A stretch of DNA of 64,000 bases from Peribacter sp043814035 (GCA_043814035.1 JBDRKJ010000008.1:51783-115782), one strand, 5' to 3'. Positions 31,834-40,626 are shown, numbered from the stretch's first letter. The notes: generated from the sequence alone by a model not told the origin. Program-made: numbers and translations.

Positions 31834-32739
31834 TGTTTCCAGTAAGCCGGTTACAATTGCTCCTTTTGTTGGTTTCGTCAGCAGGATCATCCCCACTGTG
31901 ATCGGAATCAGTGAAGAAATTTGGAGAATATTCGGTTGTTCTTTCAGAATGAAATAGGCGGCGATGAGTGTGAAGAGCGGCATGATGCTCACCATCGAAA
32001 CGGCTTTGGTGATGGGAATTAGATGAATGGCTTCCACCCAGAGAGACACCGAGAGCCCGAGCAGGAGGAAGCCGTTGATGAGCAAGAATACTGATGATGC
32101 GAACACCGCCTCGCGCGCTGGTGTCTGTTCGAAGGCAAAAGCGAGGAGTAACAGACATCCTCCACTGATAATGCTACGGCTGAACATGATGGCATTGGTC
32201 GACACCACTTTTCTCGCCCGTTGTGCATAACGATTTCCCAATGGCGCGAAGGCTGCGCCCAAGATTATGAGCAGATTGCCCCATTGCCACTCTGCATTTC
32301 CCTTGGGGAGCAGAATCAGAAGCGCCCCGAACACCATGCACGCGCCGCCGATCACCGTGCGGGGTAGCAGAGGCTCATGACGCAACAGGAGACCCAGGAT
32401 TAAGAAGGAGAAGAAGACTTCGGTGAGATTCAAGATTGCAGCATTCCCTGCTGTTGTATATTTGAGTCCGAGGAAGAAGCAGCCGTATCCGGCAATGCCA
32501 ACGAAGAACGTCGCTAGGAGGATATCCTTCCATGCTTGGCGCTTGCGGAGGAGTGACCATTCTCGCTTCAGAGTCAGTAGGCAGGCGAAGAACAATCCGG
32601 CGAAGAGCGTGCTTAAGCCCGCAGAAAAGAGGGGGGCGAGGTACGTAAAACTCAGGATGGTGATGACGGGTAATACGCTGCTGAGCAATGTTGAAAGAAG
32701 AATATTCAGTTCGCCGTGTCGGATCGGTGAGAGGGACAT
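31822..32739 (-). CDS. EamA/DMT-family transporter, paralog 1
   Basis: 305 aa, ten predicted membrane helices in two EamA repeats (about residues 8-140 and 150-295). It shares long near-identical stretches with the next gene upstream on the same strand (e.g. FFSFLILGLLLRHEPLLPRTVIGGACM), so the pair is a tandem duplication. Exports or imports small metabolites; the substrate cannot be told. TACATT (32749-32754, minus strand) ends 9 nt before the ATG, so it may have its own promoter. Confidence 0.88.
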   Translation of the reverse strand: MSLSPIRHGELNILLSTLLSSVLPVITILSFTYLAPLFSAGLSTLFAGLFFACLLTLKREWSLLRKRQAWKDILLATFFVGIAGYGCFFLGLKYTTAGNAAILNLTEVFFSFLILGLLLRHEPLLPRTVIGGACMVFGALLILLPKGNAEWQWGNLLIILGAAFAPLGNRYAQRARKVVSTNAIMFSRSIISGGCLLLLAFAFEQTPAREAVFASSVFLLINGFLLLGLSVSLWVEAIHLIPITKAVSMVSIMPLFTLIAAYFILKEQPNILQISSLIPITVGMILLTKPTKGAIVTGLLETSPN

Positions 32740-32776
32740 GGTGGAGGGAATGTACGAGGGATATCGAGTGAGAACG

Positions 32777-33685
32777 CTATTCTCGCGCAGTGATTTCTGC
32801 CGGCTTAGATGAGGCTTTCGTCAGCAGCACCATGCCCACCGCGATGGGAACGAGTGCACTGATCTGCAGGGCCGATGGCGTTTCGTACAGAACGAGCCAC
32901 GCCACCAGCAGTGTCAGGAGCGGTGTGATGCTCGCGATCGAGATCGCTTTGGTGATGGGAATGCGGTGAATACCCTCCATCCAGAGAATCTTCGAGAGCC
33001 CGAGCAACAGAACACCGTTGATTAAGAGAACGTTCAGAGCGCCGAAGAAGTCCCTCTGTGTGGGGGTTGATTCGAGCCAGAAAGCAAGGAGCAGCAGAAA
33101 TGTTCCGCCGATGATGCTTCGCAGAAACATGATGACGTTGGTGGTGACCACCTTTCTCGCGCGTTGGGCGAAGCGGTTTCCGAGTGGGGCAAAAACTGTG
33201 GCAATGATGATGAGCAGATCGCCCTGCTGCCATCCGCCGGTTCCTTTGGGGAGCAGAACCAGAAGTGCGCCGAAGATCATGCATGCCCCTCCGATTACGG
33301 TGCGCGGGAGCAGGGGTTCGTGACGCAGCAGGAGCCCTAAGATCAGGAACGAAAAAAAGACTTCCATCAAACTCAAGATGGCACCGTTGCCGGCAGAGGT
33401 GTGTTTGAGCCCCAGAAACATGAATCCGTAGAAGGCGACCCCGATGAAGAGGGTCGTGAGCAGGATGTCCTTCCATGCTTCGTGTTTGCGCAGGAGCGGC
33501 CATTCCTTCTTTAGTGTGAGTAGCCCCGCGAAGAACACACTCGCGAAGAGCGTGCTGATCCCAGCAGAAAAGAGGGGAGAGAGCGTTCCAAGGCTTAAGA
33601 TGGTGATGACGGGGAATGTGCTCCAGAGCACAGCAGACAGGAGAATACTCACTTCTCCTGTTCGGGAAGGATGGAGGGTCATCAT
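32777..33685 (-). CDS. EamA/DMT-family transporter, paralog 2
   Basis: 302 aa, same ten-helix double-EamA architecture as its neighbour and clearly its tandem duplicate (shared blocks AGLLTLKKEWPLLRKHEAWK, LLRHEPLLPRTVIGGACMIFG, RFAQRARKVV). TATAGT (33692-33697, minus strand) ends 6 nt before ATG 33685. It is divergent from lgt with the two -10 boxes only about 10 bp apart. Substrate unknown. Confidence 0.88.
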   Translation of the reverse strand: MMTLHPSRTGEVSILLSAVLWSTFPVITILSLGTLSPLFSAGISTLFASVFFAGLLTLKKEWPLLRKHEAWKDILLTTLFIGVAFYGFMFLGLKHTSAGNGAILSLMEVFFSFLILGLLLRHEPLLPRTVIGGACMIFGALLVLLPKGTGGWQQGDLLIIIATVFAPLGNRFAQRARKVVTTNVIMFLRSIIGGTFLLLLAFWLESTPTQRDFFGALNVLLINGVLLLGLSKILWMEGIHRIPITKAISIASITPLLTLLVAWLVLYETPSALQISALVPIAVGMVLLTKASSKPAEITARE

Positions 33686-33722
33686 GTGCGCACTATAGCA
33701 GTCTCTGGTATTCTGCCTCTCG

Positions 33723-34646
33723 ATGTTTCAAGCGTTCCCCTTCGGGCCTTTTCTCGTTTGGACCTCGGTCGTGTTCCTACTCATTGGTATTTGGGTCTCG
33801 ACGGAATTCTTTTTGCGATTAGCGAGTAGTGCACATCTTTCGCTTCAGCACTTTCGCGATCACGCGTGGATCTATCTCGGTGCGTTCCTGCTGGGCGGCA
33901 GACTGTTCGCCATTATTATGCAGTATCGCGTGTATTGGAATGATTGGCTGCGCATCCTCATCATCTGGGATGGAGGATTTAGCTTTCTCGGCGGAGCCAT
34001 CGGCATCGGTATCGTTCTCTTCTGGGCGACGCGCACGCACCGTGCCACATTTTTGCAGTGGTTGGATGTGCTTTTGCCGGCTACGGCGCTCGGTTCGGCG
34101 TTTGGATGGTTGGGTCTTTTCTTCGCGGGTCACGCCTATGGCAAACCAACAGATGTGCTCTGGGGCGTAACGTACGACACGATCAGTGTGCGCTACGCCG
34201 TTCCCATTCATCCGGTACAGCTCTATTACGCGTTCTTTTCGTTGTTTCTTGCGTTCCTACTCCTCATCATTCGCAAGTACAGTAAACGTGCCGGCACCGA
34301 AACACTCATCGGGATTATCTGTGCGAGCGTGGGGACGTTTCTGATCGAGTACTTTCGTGGAGATTTCACCATTCCCGTGTTCGCCACCACGGTGGACTTC
34401 ATCATTCTCATTTCGCTGTTCGTGAGCCTTGGGGTCTTTGCTGCCGTGGAACTTATGCTCTCGCGCCGCATGCTCCTGCTCTTCGAGGGGCTGCTTCTCT
34501 TCGTGTTCGGTGGCTATGCAATTCTCCGTTCGCAGCTGCCACTCGAGACTCATGAGCTGCGTTTCAGCCAGTTCCTCGCGGTGCTGGCTCTTCTTGCCAC
34601 CATCGTGTACGTTGTGGTCCATCGGCGGCGGTATCCGCACTTATAA
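33723..34646 (+). CDS. lgt: Prolipoprotein diacylglyceryl transferase-like (Lgt family)
   Basis: 307 aa membrane enzyme that would transfer diacylglycerol onto the lipobox cysteine of lipoproteins. Supporting segments: AFLLGGRLFAIIMQY, IIWDGGFSFLGGAIG (family 'GG.s..Gg..g') and AVPIHPVQLYYAFFSL (family 'hP.qlYe'). The N-terminal part is diverged, and three extra hydrophobic helices lie at the C-terminus (about 225-300). TATTCT (33709-33714) ends 8 nt before the ATG. It heads a run of four membrane-protein genes. Confidence 0.8.
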   Translation: MFQAFPFGPFLVWTSVVFLLIGIWVSTEFFLRLASSAHLSLQHFRDHAWIYLGAFLLGGRLFAIIMQYRVYWNDWLRILIIWDGGFSFLGGAIGIGIVLFWATRTHRATFLQWLDVLLPATALGSAFGWLGLFFAGHAYGKPTDVLWGVTYDTISVRYAVPIHPVQLYYAFFSLFLAFLLLIIRKYSKRAGTETLIGIICASVGTFLIEYFRGDFTIPVFATTVDFIILISLFVSLGVFAAVELMLSRRMLLLFEGLLLFVFGGYAILRSQLPLETHELRFSQFLAVLALLATIVYVVVHRRRYPHL

Positions 34647-34659
34647 TCACCTTCCACTT

Positions 34660-35013
34660 ATGCAGCTTCTCGCTCCACTACAGTCTTTCTTCGATCCGTT
34701 TCTCCTCTTTCTTTCGGCCGATCCGCTCTTGCGGGCGGTACAGGGAGGGTTGCTCCTGATTGGTGCGATTGTCATCTTCCTCGTTTTCTTCGTTACGCGT
34801 GACATCCTGTTGCGCACGCACTCTTTCTGGTACATGGCCCTCTGTATCGTGCTCACGGCACTTCTGCCGGGTATCGGGTTTTTCCTCTATCTGCTCATCC
34901 GTCCAGCACGTACGATCCACGAACGTGAGCAGGAAGCACTCGTCCGTGCGCTTGCCGGCAAACTCCTCGGGCGCAAAGGCCGCTCAGGTAAGAAGTCCTC
35001 TGACAACGACTGA
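34660..35013 (+). CDS. 117-aa membrane protein, unknown
   Basis: Three hydrophobic helices (about residues 8-20, 29-46, 57-76), then a basic cytoplasmic tail RPARTIHEREQEALVRALAGKLLGRKGRSGKK. The arrangement resembles short phospholipase-D-nuclease-like membrane anchors, without proof. TATAAT (34642-34647) overlaps the lgt stop codon and ends 12 nt before the ATG, so the gene can be transcribed alone or with lgt. Co-oriented with the next gene after 14 bp. Confidence 0.65.
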   Translation: MQLLAPLQSFFDPFLLFLSADPLLRAVQGGLLLIGAIVIFLVFFVTRDILLRTHSFWYMALCIVLTALLPGIGFFLYLLIRPARTIHEREQEALVRALAGKLLGRKGRSGKKSSDND

Positions 35014-35027
35014 TTTCCCATTTTTTT

Positions 35028-35441
35028 ATGGAAGCTCTGCAATCATTCTTCATCTACCTCGTCTGGCCGAACCCCGGCAATGCGTACTACAGCAGCTCCA
35101 GCATGCAGGTGCTCCTGATGATGAGTGCCCTTTTGATTGTGCTCTCGTTCACACTGCGGTTTTGGCGTCGCAGCATGAGTAATCCGGTCATGAAGAAGCT
35201 CAGCCGCTCGTGGCCGTCTGCTGCATTGTGGTTCGGTGTCATAGGCATCGTGTTCGTCGTCTCGCGGATTGAAGGGATAGGGTTCCTCGCCATGCGGCTT
35301 TGGTGGGTGGTGTGGGGAATTGTGCTTGCGCTGTTCATTGGCGTGCAGATGCGCCTGTTTCGCATGCGCTACTACGAAAAGCTCCCCAAAGAGGTTTCAG
35401 ATGATCCGCGAGATCGCTACCTGCCGCGAAAAAAGAAGTAA
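35028..35441 (+). CDS. 137-aa three-TM membrane protein, unknown
   Basis: Hydrophobic helices at about residues 26-42, 62-80 and 86-106 with basic flanks (RFWRRSMSNPVMKKLSRSW; RLFRMRYYEKLPKEV). The C-terminus DDPRDRYLPRKKK is strongly basic. No family recognised. It follows the preceding membrane gene by 14 bp and is probably in the same transcript as lgt. Confidence 0.65.
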   Translation: MEALQSFFIYLVWPNPGNAYYSSSSMQVLLMMSALLIVLSFTLRFWRRSMSNPVMKKLSRSWPSAALWFGVIGIVFVVSRIEGIGFLAMRLWWVVWGIVLALFIGVQMRLFRMRYYEKLPKEVSDDPRDRYLPRKKK

Positions 35442-35562
35442 TCGGAGGAGATCGGGCATATCGACGATGGATAATTCGACAATCGTCAATCCTCTGGCGA
35501 TCTCGTTTGGTGTTCAAGGAACTTGACAGCACAGGTCTCCTTCGAGAGGATCAATCCCTTTT

Positions 35563-36423
35563 ATGCCCCTCAAACACGCTACGGAAACTTTTCTCGTCTT
35601 CCTCCTCGGCGTTCTCATCCTCCTCACGGGGCTCCTCCTGCCTACGCTCCCCGATCTGCCGGCAGGTGCAATTCCGTGGGCGATTCTCTTTGTCCTCTCC
35701 GTCATTTATCCTCTCTCGCTGTTCGCACTCTTCAAGCGCCGCCGTGCTGATCATTCGCTTCGTCTACTGCATTGGTTTCCGGCGCTCATGCTGCTCTTGT
35801 GGCTGGCGATTGAGGTGATCGCACTCGAGTTCCCACATCTTCTACTGCTCGTGAGCTGGTACACGTGGGGCTGGACACTCCCTGCTGTGACGATCGCATT
35901 CATCCTGCTTTTGAGTTACTGCCTGCAAGTGGTGCGACGCCGTGTTCCACGAGTGACACTCTTGCTCCTGGCTTTCATCCCGTTCGTGGGCGGAGCTTTG
36001 GCGAGTGAGCGCACGATGCACTGGGATCGTGAGCTCGCCTCTGTACTCTGGGGAGGGGAGTGGCTTCGCCAGCTCGAAGGCACAGAGTTCCTCGGTATGC
36101 GACTCGTTGGCAGTTTGCCCACGCAACAGAATCTCAGCGCCTCGAGTGATGCGGGCGAGGAGAAGTGGCGCGAGAAACTGAGGCAGGCAGAAGATCAGCG
36201 CAAGGAGGCACGCGAGCAACGCATGCAGAATGCCTCCAGCTCACTTTTCTCAACTGCACTCATGCCTTCATTCCAGGCCAAATCGGATGGGACAGAGCTC
36301 AAGGACTCCAAGACCATGCCTGCGAAGCTGCCATCGTCCGGCCCTGAAGCGGGTGCGTTCATCTTCCTTATGCTCGCGGGGTACACGGCGGTGCTGCATG
36401 ACAGGGCACGGCGCAGGGATTAG
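35563..36423 (+). CDS. 286-aa polytopic membrane protein, unknown
   Basis: About five N-terminal helices (about residues 9-26, 36-55, 68-86, 92-115, 124-145), then a long charged, coiled region (AGEEKWREKLRQAEDQRKEAREQRMQ, about 195-225), a low-complexity stretch and a final short hydrophobic segment AGAFIFLMLAGYTAVL. The layout suggests a membrane protein with a cytoplasmic coiled tail. Family unrecognised. A long GTTGCTCGTTGG-type inverted repeat follows the stop. Confidence 0.65.
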   Translation: MPLKHATETFLVFLLGVLILLTGLLLPTLPDLPAGAIPWAILFVLSVIYPLSLFALFKRRRADHSLRLLHWFPALMLLLWLAIEVIALEFPHLLLLVSWYTWGWTLPAVTIAFILLLSYCLQVVRRRVPRVTLLLLAFIPFVGGALASERTMHWDRELASVLWGGEWLRQLEGTEFLGMRLVGSLPTQQNLSASSDAGEEKWREKLRQAEDQRKEAREQRMQNASSSLFSTALMPSFQAKSDGTELKDSKTMPAKLPSSGPEAGAFIFLMLAGYTAVLHDRARRRD

Positions 36424-36445
36424 AGATTGGGACTTAGGATGAGGT

Positions 36446-36540
36446 TTTGTTGCTCGTTGGCTGGTTGCTCGTTGCTTGTTTTGTGCTTCATTGCCTCTGT
36501 TCTAACGAGCCAACAAGCCAACGAGTAACGAGCAACGAAA
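36446..36540. repeat. GTTGCTCGTTGG-type low-complexity inverted repeat
   Basis: Left arm words TTGCTCGTTGGCTGGTTGCT and CGTTGCTTG, right arm words ACGAGCCAACAAGCCAACGA and GTAACGAGCAACGAA: the right arm is the reverse complement of the left with small differences. It lies between a membrane-protein gene and eno. Comparable in design, not in sequence, to the AGCT-type and GGGCGTAGG-type repeats. Confidence 0.65.
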
Positions 36541-36579
36541 GATCTCTGCTACCATGGTCATCATCATCCCCTCATTCCT

Positions 36580-37842
36580 GTGCCCACCATCCAAACACTG
36601 AAAGCCCGGCAAATATTAGATTCCCGCGGGAATCCCACCGTCGAGGTGGACTGTACTCTTGATGATGGGTCATTTGGCAGAGCGGCGGTTCCCTCAGGTG
36701 CATCCACAGGGTCGCATGAAGCGCTGGAGCTGCGGGATGGTGACCAGAAGCTCTACGGAGGAAAGTCCGTGCTTAAAGCGGTAGCCAACGTCAACAAGAC
36801 GATTGCCAAGGAACTCACCGGCAACGATGCAGGTGACCAGCGCGTACTCGATGCGGCACTCATTGCCCTCGATGGCACAGAATCCAAGTCGAAGCTGGGA
36901 GCGAACGCCATTCTCGGTGTTTCGATGGCCGTGTGTCGTGCTCGTGCTGTCAGTGAAAAGCGGTCGCTCTGGGTGTCTCTGCACGACCAGTTCGGTTCCG
37001 GTGAACCCCTGCTCCCCGTACCACTCATGAACCTCCTCAACGGTGGCAAGCACGCTGATAGTGGCCTCTCGTTTCAGGAGTGCATGATTGTTCCCTGTGG
37101 TTTTTCACGCTTTTCGGATGCGCTCCGAGCGGGGGTGGAGATCTTCATGACTTTAAAGAAACTTTTACACGAAGCTGGGCACATTACGGCCGTTGGGGAT
37201 GAAGGCGGATTTGCGCCCCGCGTGAAGGATAGCGACGAAGCATTCTCCTTTCTCGCGCGTGCCATCGAAGAAGCGGGATACGGTGCGCACGTGAAACTGG
37301 CGATTGATGCGGCGGCTTCGGAGTTCTGTACAGATGGCAGCTACGTCGTTGATGGCAAGAAGCTCTCGTCGGCAGATCTCACTGCGCTCTACGCAGATCT
37401 CTGTGACCGCTACCCACTTGTGAGTATCGAAGACAGCCACGATGAAGATGACTGGGACGGGTTCAAGGCCATGCAGCAGAAACTCGGTGCAAAGATTCAG
37501 CTTGTCGGCGATGATCTGCTCGTCACGAATGTGAAGCGGTTGGAGCGGGCGATTCACGAAAAGGCGGGCAACGCTATCCTCATCAAGCTCAATCAGATCG
37601 GTACGGTCTCTGAAACGGTGGATGCAATTCAACTGGCGCAGGAGAGTGGCTGGCGGGCGATCGTGAGTCATCGCAGCGGTGAAACGTCAGACACCTTTAT
37701 TGCTGATCTCGCGGTGGCACTCGGCACTGGCCAGATCAAGACGGGGTCCGCCTCGCGCACTGACCGAGTGAGCAAGTACAACCAACTACTTCGAATTGAA
37801 GAGGAATTGGGGAGTAAGGCGAAGTATGTTTCTCCATTCTGA
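36580..37842 (+). CDS. eno: Enolase
   Basis: 420 aa, standard length. It interconverts 2-phosphoglycerate and phosphoenolpyruvate in glycolysis. Hallmarks: ARQILDSRGNPTVEV, VPSGASTGSHEALELRDGD, metal ligands and catalytic Lys in VSIEDSHDEDDWDGF and LVGDDLLVTN, the ILIKLNQIGTVSETVDAI segment and the signature SHRSGETSDTFIADLAVA. GTG start at 36580; TACCAT at 36550-36555 gives a short leader without Shine-Dalgarno. Confidence 0.98.
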   Translation: MPTIQTLKARQILDSRGNPTVEVDCTLDDGSFGRAAVPSGASTGSHEALELRDGDQKLYGGKSVLKAVANVNKTIAKELTGNDAGDQRVLDAALIALDGTESKSKLGANAILGVSMAVCRARAVSEKRSLWVSLHDQFGSGEPLLPVPLMNLLNGGKHADSGLSFQECMIVPCGFSRFSDALRAGVEIFMTLKKLLHEAGHITAVGDEGGFAPRVKDSDEAFSFLARAIEEAGYGAHVKLAIDAAASEFCTDGSYVVDGKKLSSADLTALYADLCDRYPLVSIEDSHDEDDWDGFKAMQQKLGAKIQLVGDDLLVTNVKRLERAIHEKAGNAILIKLNQIGTVSETVDAIQLAQESGWRAIVSHRSGETSDTFIADLAVALGTGQIKTGSASRTDRVSKYNQLLRIEEELGSKAKYVSPF

Positions 37843-37853
37843 GGTTTTTCCAC

Positions 37854-37869
37854 CTTTGTCGCGACAAAG
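37854..37869. repeat. CTTTGTCGCGACAAAG palindrome after eno
   Basis: Perfect 16-bp palindrome 12 bp downstream of the enolase stop. Its arms recur in the hairpin at 23518-23542, so it is a small dispersed palindrome; it could also function as a 3' end. Confidence 0.6.
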
Positions 37870-37914
37870 AAAGGGATCATTCCCTCGTTTAAAGGAAGTA
37901 TGGATCTATTTTTT

Positions 37915-37957
37915 GTGGGGGGCTAGGGCACCTTGTTCGGTTCCCTAAGCCCCCCAC
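37915..37957. terminator. Strong hairpin in the eno-downstream gap
   Basis: GTGGGGGGCTAGGG (37915-37928) pairs with CCCTAAGCCCCCCAC (37943-37957), a 14-bp stem with one bulge, preceded by T6 on the plus strand. The flanking T-run lies upstream, so it would better terminate minus-strand transcription. The rest of the gap 37843-38076 shows nothing else. Confidence 0.45.
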
Positions 37958-38076
37958 GCCCCCTTTACCCTCCTAACAGTAAACCTCCTTCATCGAACAG
38001 CTGAATTACTTGTAGTGACTCGTTGCTGCTATGCGCCGGGTTTGTGTATTTGTTTTGTTCCTGTATGTGTTTCTGT

Positions 38077-38343
38077 TCATTGATGCGAAGTTTGATAGCG
38101 CCGGATCCACCATCGTTTCATCCACGGTAGCGAGAAGGTGGAGAGCAGGTAGCCCAAGGCGGGCACGCCGGCATTCAGCCAGAATTGATTATTCTCAATG
38201 AGCCAAAGAAAGAGCAGGGCGATACCGTACGTGAGAGTGGTGATGAGCAGCCGCCTCGTCCAACTCAGCTCCCATGCTTTGTCGGCCTCCACGCGCGCGT
38301 TGCGTTCCAGGATATCGAGGATTTTCTGATCAATATTCTCCAT
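38077..38343 (-). CDS. 88-aa two-TM membrane protein, unknown
   Basis: A charged helix at the N-terminus (MENIDQKILDILERNARVEADKAWELSW) followed by two membrane helices (about residues 31-50 and 55-72) and a basic end (KRWWIRRYQTSHQ). Small proteins of this layout are frequent in Patescibacteria. Start: ATG 38343 seems best, since the in-frame ATG at 38361 abuts a TATAGC box. Divergent from tRNA-Pro. Confidence 0.55.
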   Translation of the reverse strand: MENIDQKILDILERNARVEADKAWELSWTRRLLITTLTYGIALLFLWLIENNQFWLNAGVPALGYLLSTFSLPWMKRWWIRRYQTSHQ

Positions 38344-38378
38344 CGTGCGAAAGTTTACCATGCTATAGTGCCCGCCAT

Positions 38379-38455
38379 CGGGGCGTAGTTCAGTTGGCTA
38401 GAACGCTTGCATGGGGTGCAAGAGGTCGCAGGTTCGAGTCCTGTCGCCCCGACCA
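38379..38455 (+). tRNA. tRNA-Pro (GGG)
   Basis: Complete 77-nt cloverleaf: acceptor CGGGGCG/CGCCCCG, D-stem GTTC/GAAC, anticodon stem CTTGC/GCAAG with loop ATGGGGT (anticodon GGG), T-stem GCAGG/CCTGT, encoded CCA at 38453-38455. TATAGT (38364-38369) ends 9 nt upstream and is a good -10 box. Confidence 0.95.
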
Positions 38456-38570
38456 GCATTCATGAGAGACAAACCTACGGTTTTTCTCTCATGAGCTCTC
38501 TTTTCCCTTTAAGTGGTGTCGCTCCAGCGGTGGGGCCCGTCAGAGCCACCCACCGCTTCGCGACGGATTG
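38456..38570 (+). repeat. Dispersed double-hairpin repeat, copy 3 (after tRNA-Pro)
   Basis: Begins 2 nt after the tRNA CCA end with ATTCATGAGAGACAAACC. Shortest loop of the three copies, so the first hairpin is nearly perfect: CATGAGAGACAAACC / GGTTTTTCTCTCATG. Then GAGCTCTCTTTTCCC and AAGTGGTGTCGCT, and a second stem AGCGGTGGG / CCCACCGCT followed by TCGCGACGG. Confidence 0.85.
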
Positions 38571-38611
38571 TTATAGTGTATAGGTCCAATCCTTTTGATA
38601 GCCTTAAATCA

Positions 38612-39088
38612 ATGGTATTACATCCAAAAGCTCAGGCTGTAGCACTCTCTCTTCAATATGAGGTAGATATGTTTATTTCCACAGCAGCACAGCTCAACCC
38701 TGAAAATGACCGCCCACTTTTTGGTGGAGCCAGAAACGCAATGTTGGAAAGCTTCTTGATTCATGCACGAGTATTGAAGGGCTTTTTCTTTGATGCACCT
38801 TCATATCCTGATGATGTTTCTGCCAAACATTTTTTTGACAATGACCAAGATTGGCCCCTTACTTGCGAGGGAGAATGTCCGTATTTGTACGCAAATATGT
38901 CTAGAATCAGCAAGGCCGTTGCGCATCTTTCTTATGAGCGGATTGGATATGAGGAGGACAAAAATTGGGATATCCGTTCAATTCTTCACGAATTAATGAC
39001 AGTTTGGGAGCGATTTCTATCTTCGCTTCCGCATGATCGAAGACGTTGGTTTCCAGATCCAAAAGAAAGAGCCTCAATGGTGGTCTAA
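38612..39088 (+). CDS. AT-rich 158-aa helical protein, possibly HEPN-like
   Basis: Helical, soluble protein with clustered conserved-looking residues: RNAMLESFLIHARVLKGFFF (about residues 41-60) and NMSRISKAVAHLSYERIG (about 95-112). This 'LLE.FL.HAR.l..FFf ... NK..AHLt..R' pattern is reminiscent of HEPN-type helical RNase/toxin-like families, but I cannot confirm an RxxxxH motif. AT-rich relative to neighbours and placed right after a dispersed repeat beside tRNA-Pro, so likely acquired. TATAGT (38571-38576) may be its promoter; start ATG 38612 is tentative. Confidence 0.5.
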   Translation: MVLHPKAQAVALSLQYEVDMFISTAAQLNPENDRPLFGGARNAMLESFLIHARVLKGFFFDAPSYPDDVSAKHFFDNDQDWPLTCEGECPYLYANMSRISKAVAHLSYERIGYEEDKNWDIRSILHELMTVWERFLSSLPHDRRRWFPDPKERASMVV

Positions 39089-39194
39089 TTGGTATTGCAT
39101 TGAATAGCCTGTTGAGTTGATCTATCTAACTATTTGTGCTTCCATACGCCCCTTATGCCTATGTCAGGCCAAAAGGAACGGCGAAAGGGAGGAG

Positions 39195-39223
39195 TTGATA
39201 AAAACTATAAATTGTGTTACAAT
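39195..39223 (+). promoter_or_regulatory. Promoter of the DHH phosphoesterase gene
   Basis: TTGATA (39195-39200), 17-bp spacer, TACAAT (39218-39223) with an upstream TG giving an extended -10. It ends 11 nt before ATG 39235. Confidence 0.65.
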
Positions 39224-39234
39224 ACTAAGTTAAC

Positions 39235-40626
39235 ATGAGTCTCTCTCCACAAGAGCTATCAGCGGCCACCAGAGCCATAGAGGAGCACCAGCGCATCCTC
39301 GTGGTCTGCCACGCCAATGTGGATCCTGATGCCCTCTCGGGGGCTCTCTCGTGCTTCCAGCTGTTTCGGGCGCTTGGCAAGGATGTCACAGTCGTCTGCC
39401 CCGATTCGCCGCCGGAATCCCTACAGTTCCTTCCCGGGTTTGATCGCATAGAGGGTGAGCTGATGGATTCTCAGAATTTCATCATCACGATCAATCTGGA
39501 GGAGGGAGTGGAGGTCGATAAGTTGCGCTACACCGTGGAGGATCATCGTGTGAACATTATCGTTTCTCCCAGAAACGGGCACATTCGACCGCAGCAGATT
39601 TCGCTCGGTGAAGGGGAACAGCGCTACGACCTGATCGTGGTCGTCGATACCGCAGACCTGCCGCTCTTGGGATCTCTCTACTTGCAGCACGTGGATCTCT
39701 TCTCTTCAGTGCCCATGCTCAATATCGATCACCATATTTCCAATACGCGCTACGGGCAGCTCCAGCTCATCGACACGACGTCGGCCAGCGTCACCGAGGT
39801 GCTCTATCACTGGTTCATGCACGTGCCGGGTTGGCGCGAGAAGCTCACCGGCGATCTGGCTACACTCCTTCTTACGGGGCTCATTACCGATACGCGCAGT
39901 TTTCAGAATCCCAACACCACACCGCGCTCGCTCGAGGTGGCCGCGGAGCTTCTGGATATGGGAGCCCGACAGCAGGAGATCATTCAGAACATCTACAAGA
40001 CCAAGCCCCTTACGACGCTCAAGATCTGGGGACGCGCCTTGAATCACATTCAGGTGGATGACCAATCCAAAATCGCCTGGTCGATTGTGAGTCGCGAAGA
40101 TCTCTCTGAGATGGGTGCGCAGAGTAAGGAGGTCTCGGGTATTCTCGATGAACTCATTTCCACCATTCCTGATGCCGACGTGCATGTCATCTTTGTAGAG
40201 ATGGAAGATGGTGAGATCAAGGCGAGTCTGCGCTCCTCGCCGGCCATTGATGCGAATATGTTAGCGGCACAACTCTTTCGAGGTGGAGGCCATCCCCGCG
40301 CGGCCGGGTTCCGCTTACCTGCTGCTGCGAACTTCCAGATCGCCACGCTCGAGGCGGTGCAGAAGATTCGTGAGGGCATGACACGACAGCGTGAGCAGAC
40401 GGAGCATCTTCCTCCTGCAGAACGCGCACATGAACCCGCTGCGTCATCCACTCCTCCTTCGAAGGAGAAACAATCTGCAGAACAACAGAAGCAAAAGACC
40501 CCTCCTACAGAACAACCGCGCACGGCGGGATCCTCCTTCGATATTGTGGAGGAATTGAGCGGAAAGAAGAAACCGAAGAAGCACACGACCGAGTCGTCAG
40601 AAGGAAAAGGAAATCAGACGAAGTAG
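39235..40626 (+). CDS. DHH-family phosphoesterase, NrnA-like (nanoRNase / pAp phosphatase)
   Basis: 463 aa. DHH domain: CHANVDPDALSGALS (motif I), VVVDTADLPLLG, NIDHHISNTRYG (the DHH motif), LLTGLITDTRSFQN. DHHA1 domain ends in LFRGGGHPRAAGFRLP, the substrate-binding GGGH motif. Typical NrnA is about 310-320 aa; the extra 120 residues are a disordered Glu/Gln/Pro/Lys-rich tail (from about 385). It likely degrades short oligoribonucleotides or pAp. It precedes infB by 70 bp and may be cotranscribed, as DHH genes often neighbour translation factors. Confidence 0.88.
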   Translation: MSLSPQELSAATRAIEEHQRILVVCHANVDPDALSGALSCFQLFRALGKDVTVVCPDSPPESLQFLPGFDRIEGELMDSQNFIITINLEEGVEVDKLRYTVEDHRVNIIVSPRNGHIRPQQISLGEGEQRYDLIVVVDTADLPLLGSLYLQHVDLFSSVPMLNIDHHISNTRYGQLQLIDTTSASVTEVLYHWFMHVPGWREKLTGDLATLLLTGLITDTRSFQNPNTTPRSLEVAAELLDMGARQQEIIQNIYKTKPLTTLKIWGRALNHIQVDDQSKIAWSIVSREDLSEMGAQSKEVSGILDELISTIPDADVHVIFVEMEDGEIKASLRSSPAIDANMLAAQLFRGGGHPRAAGFRLPAAANFQIATLEAVQKIREGMTRQREQTEHLPPAERAHEPAASSTPPSKEKQSAEQQKQKTPPTEQPRTAGSSFDIVEELSGKKKPKKHTTESSEGKGNQTK

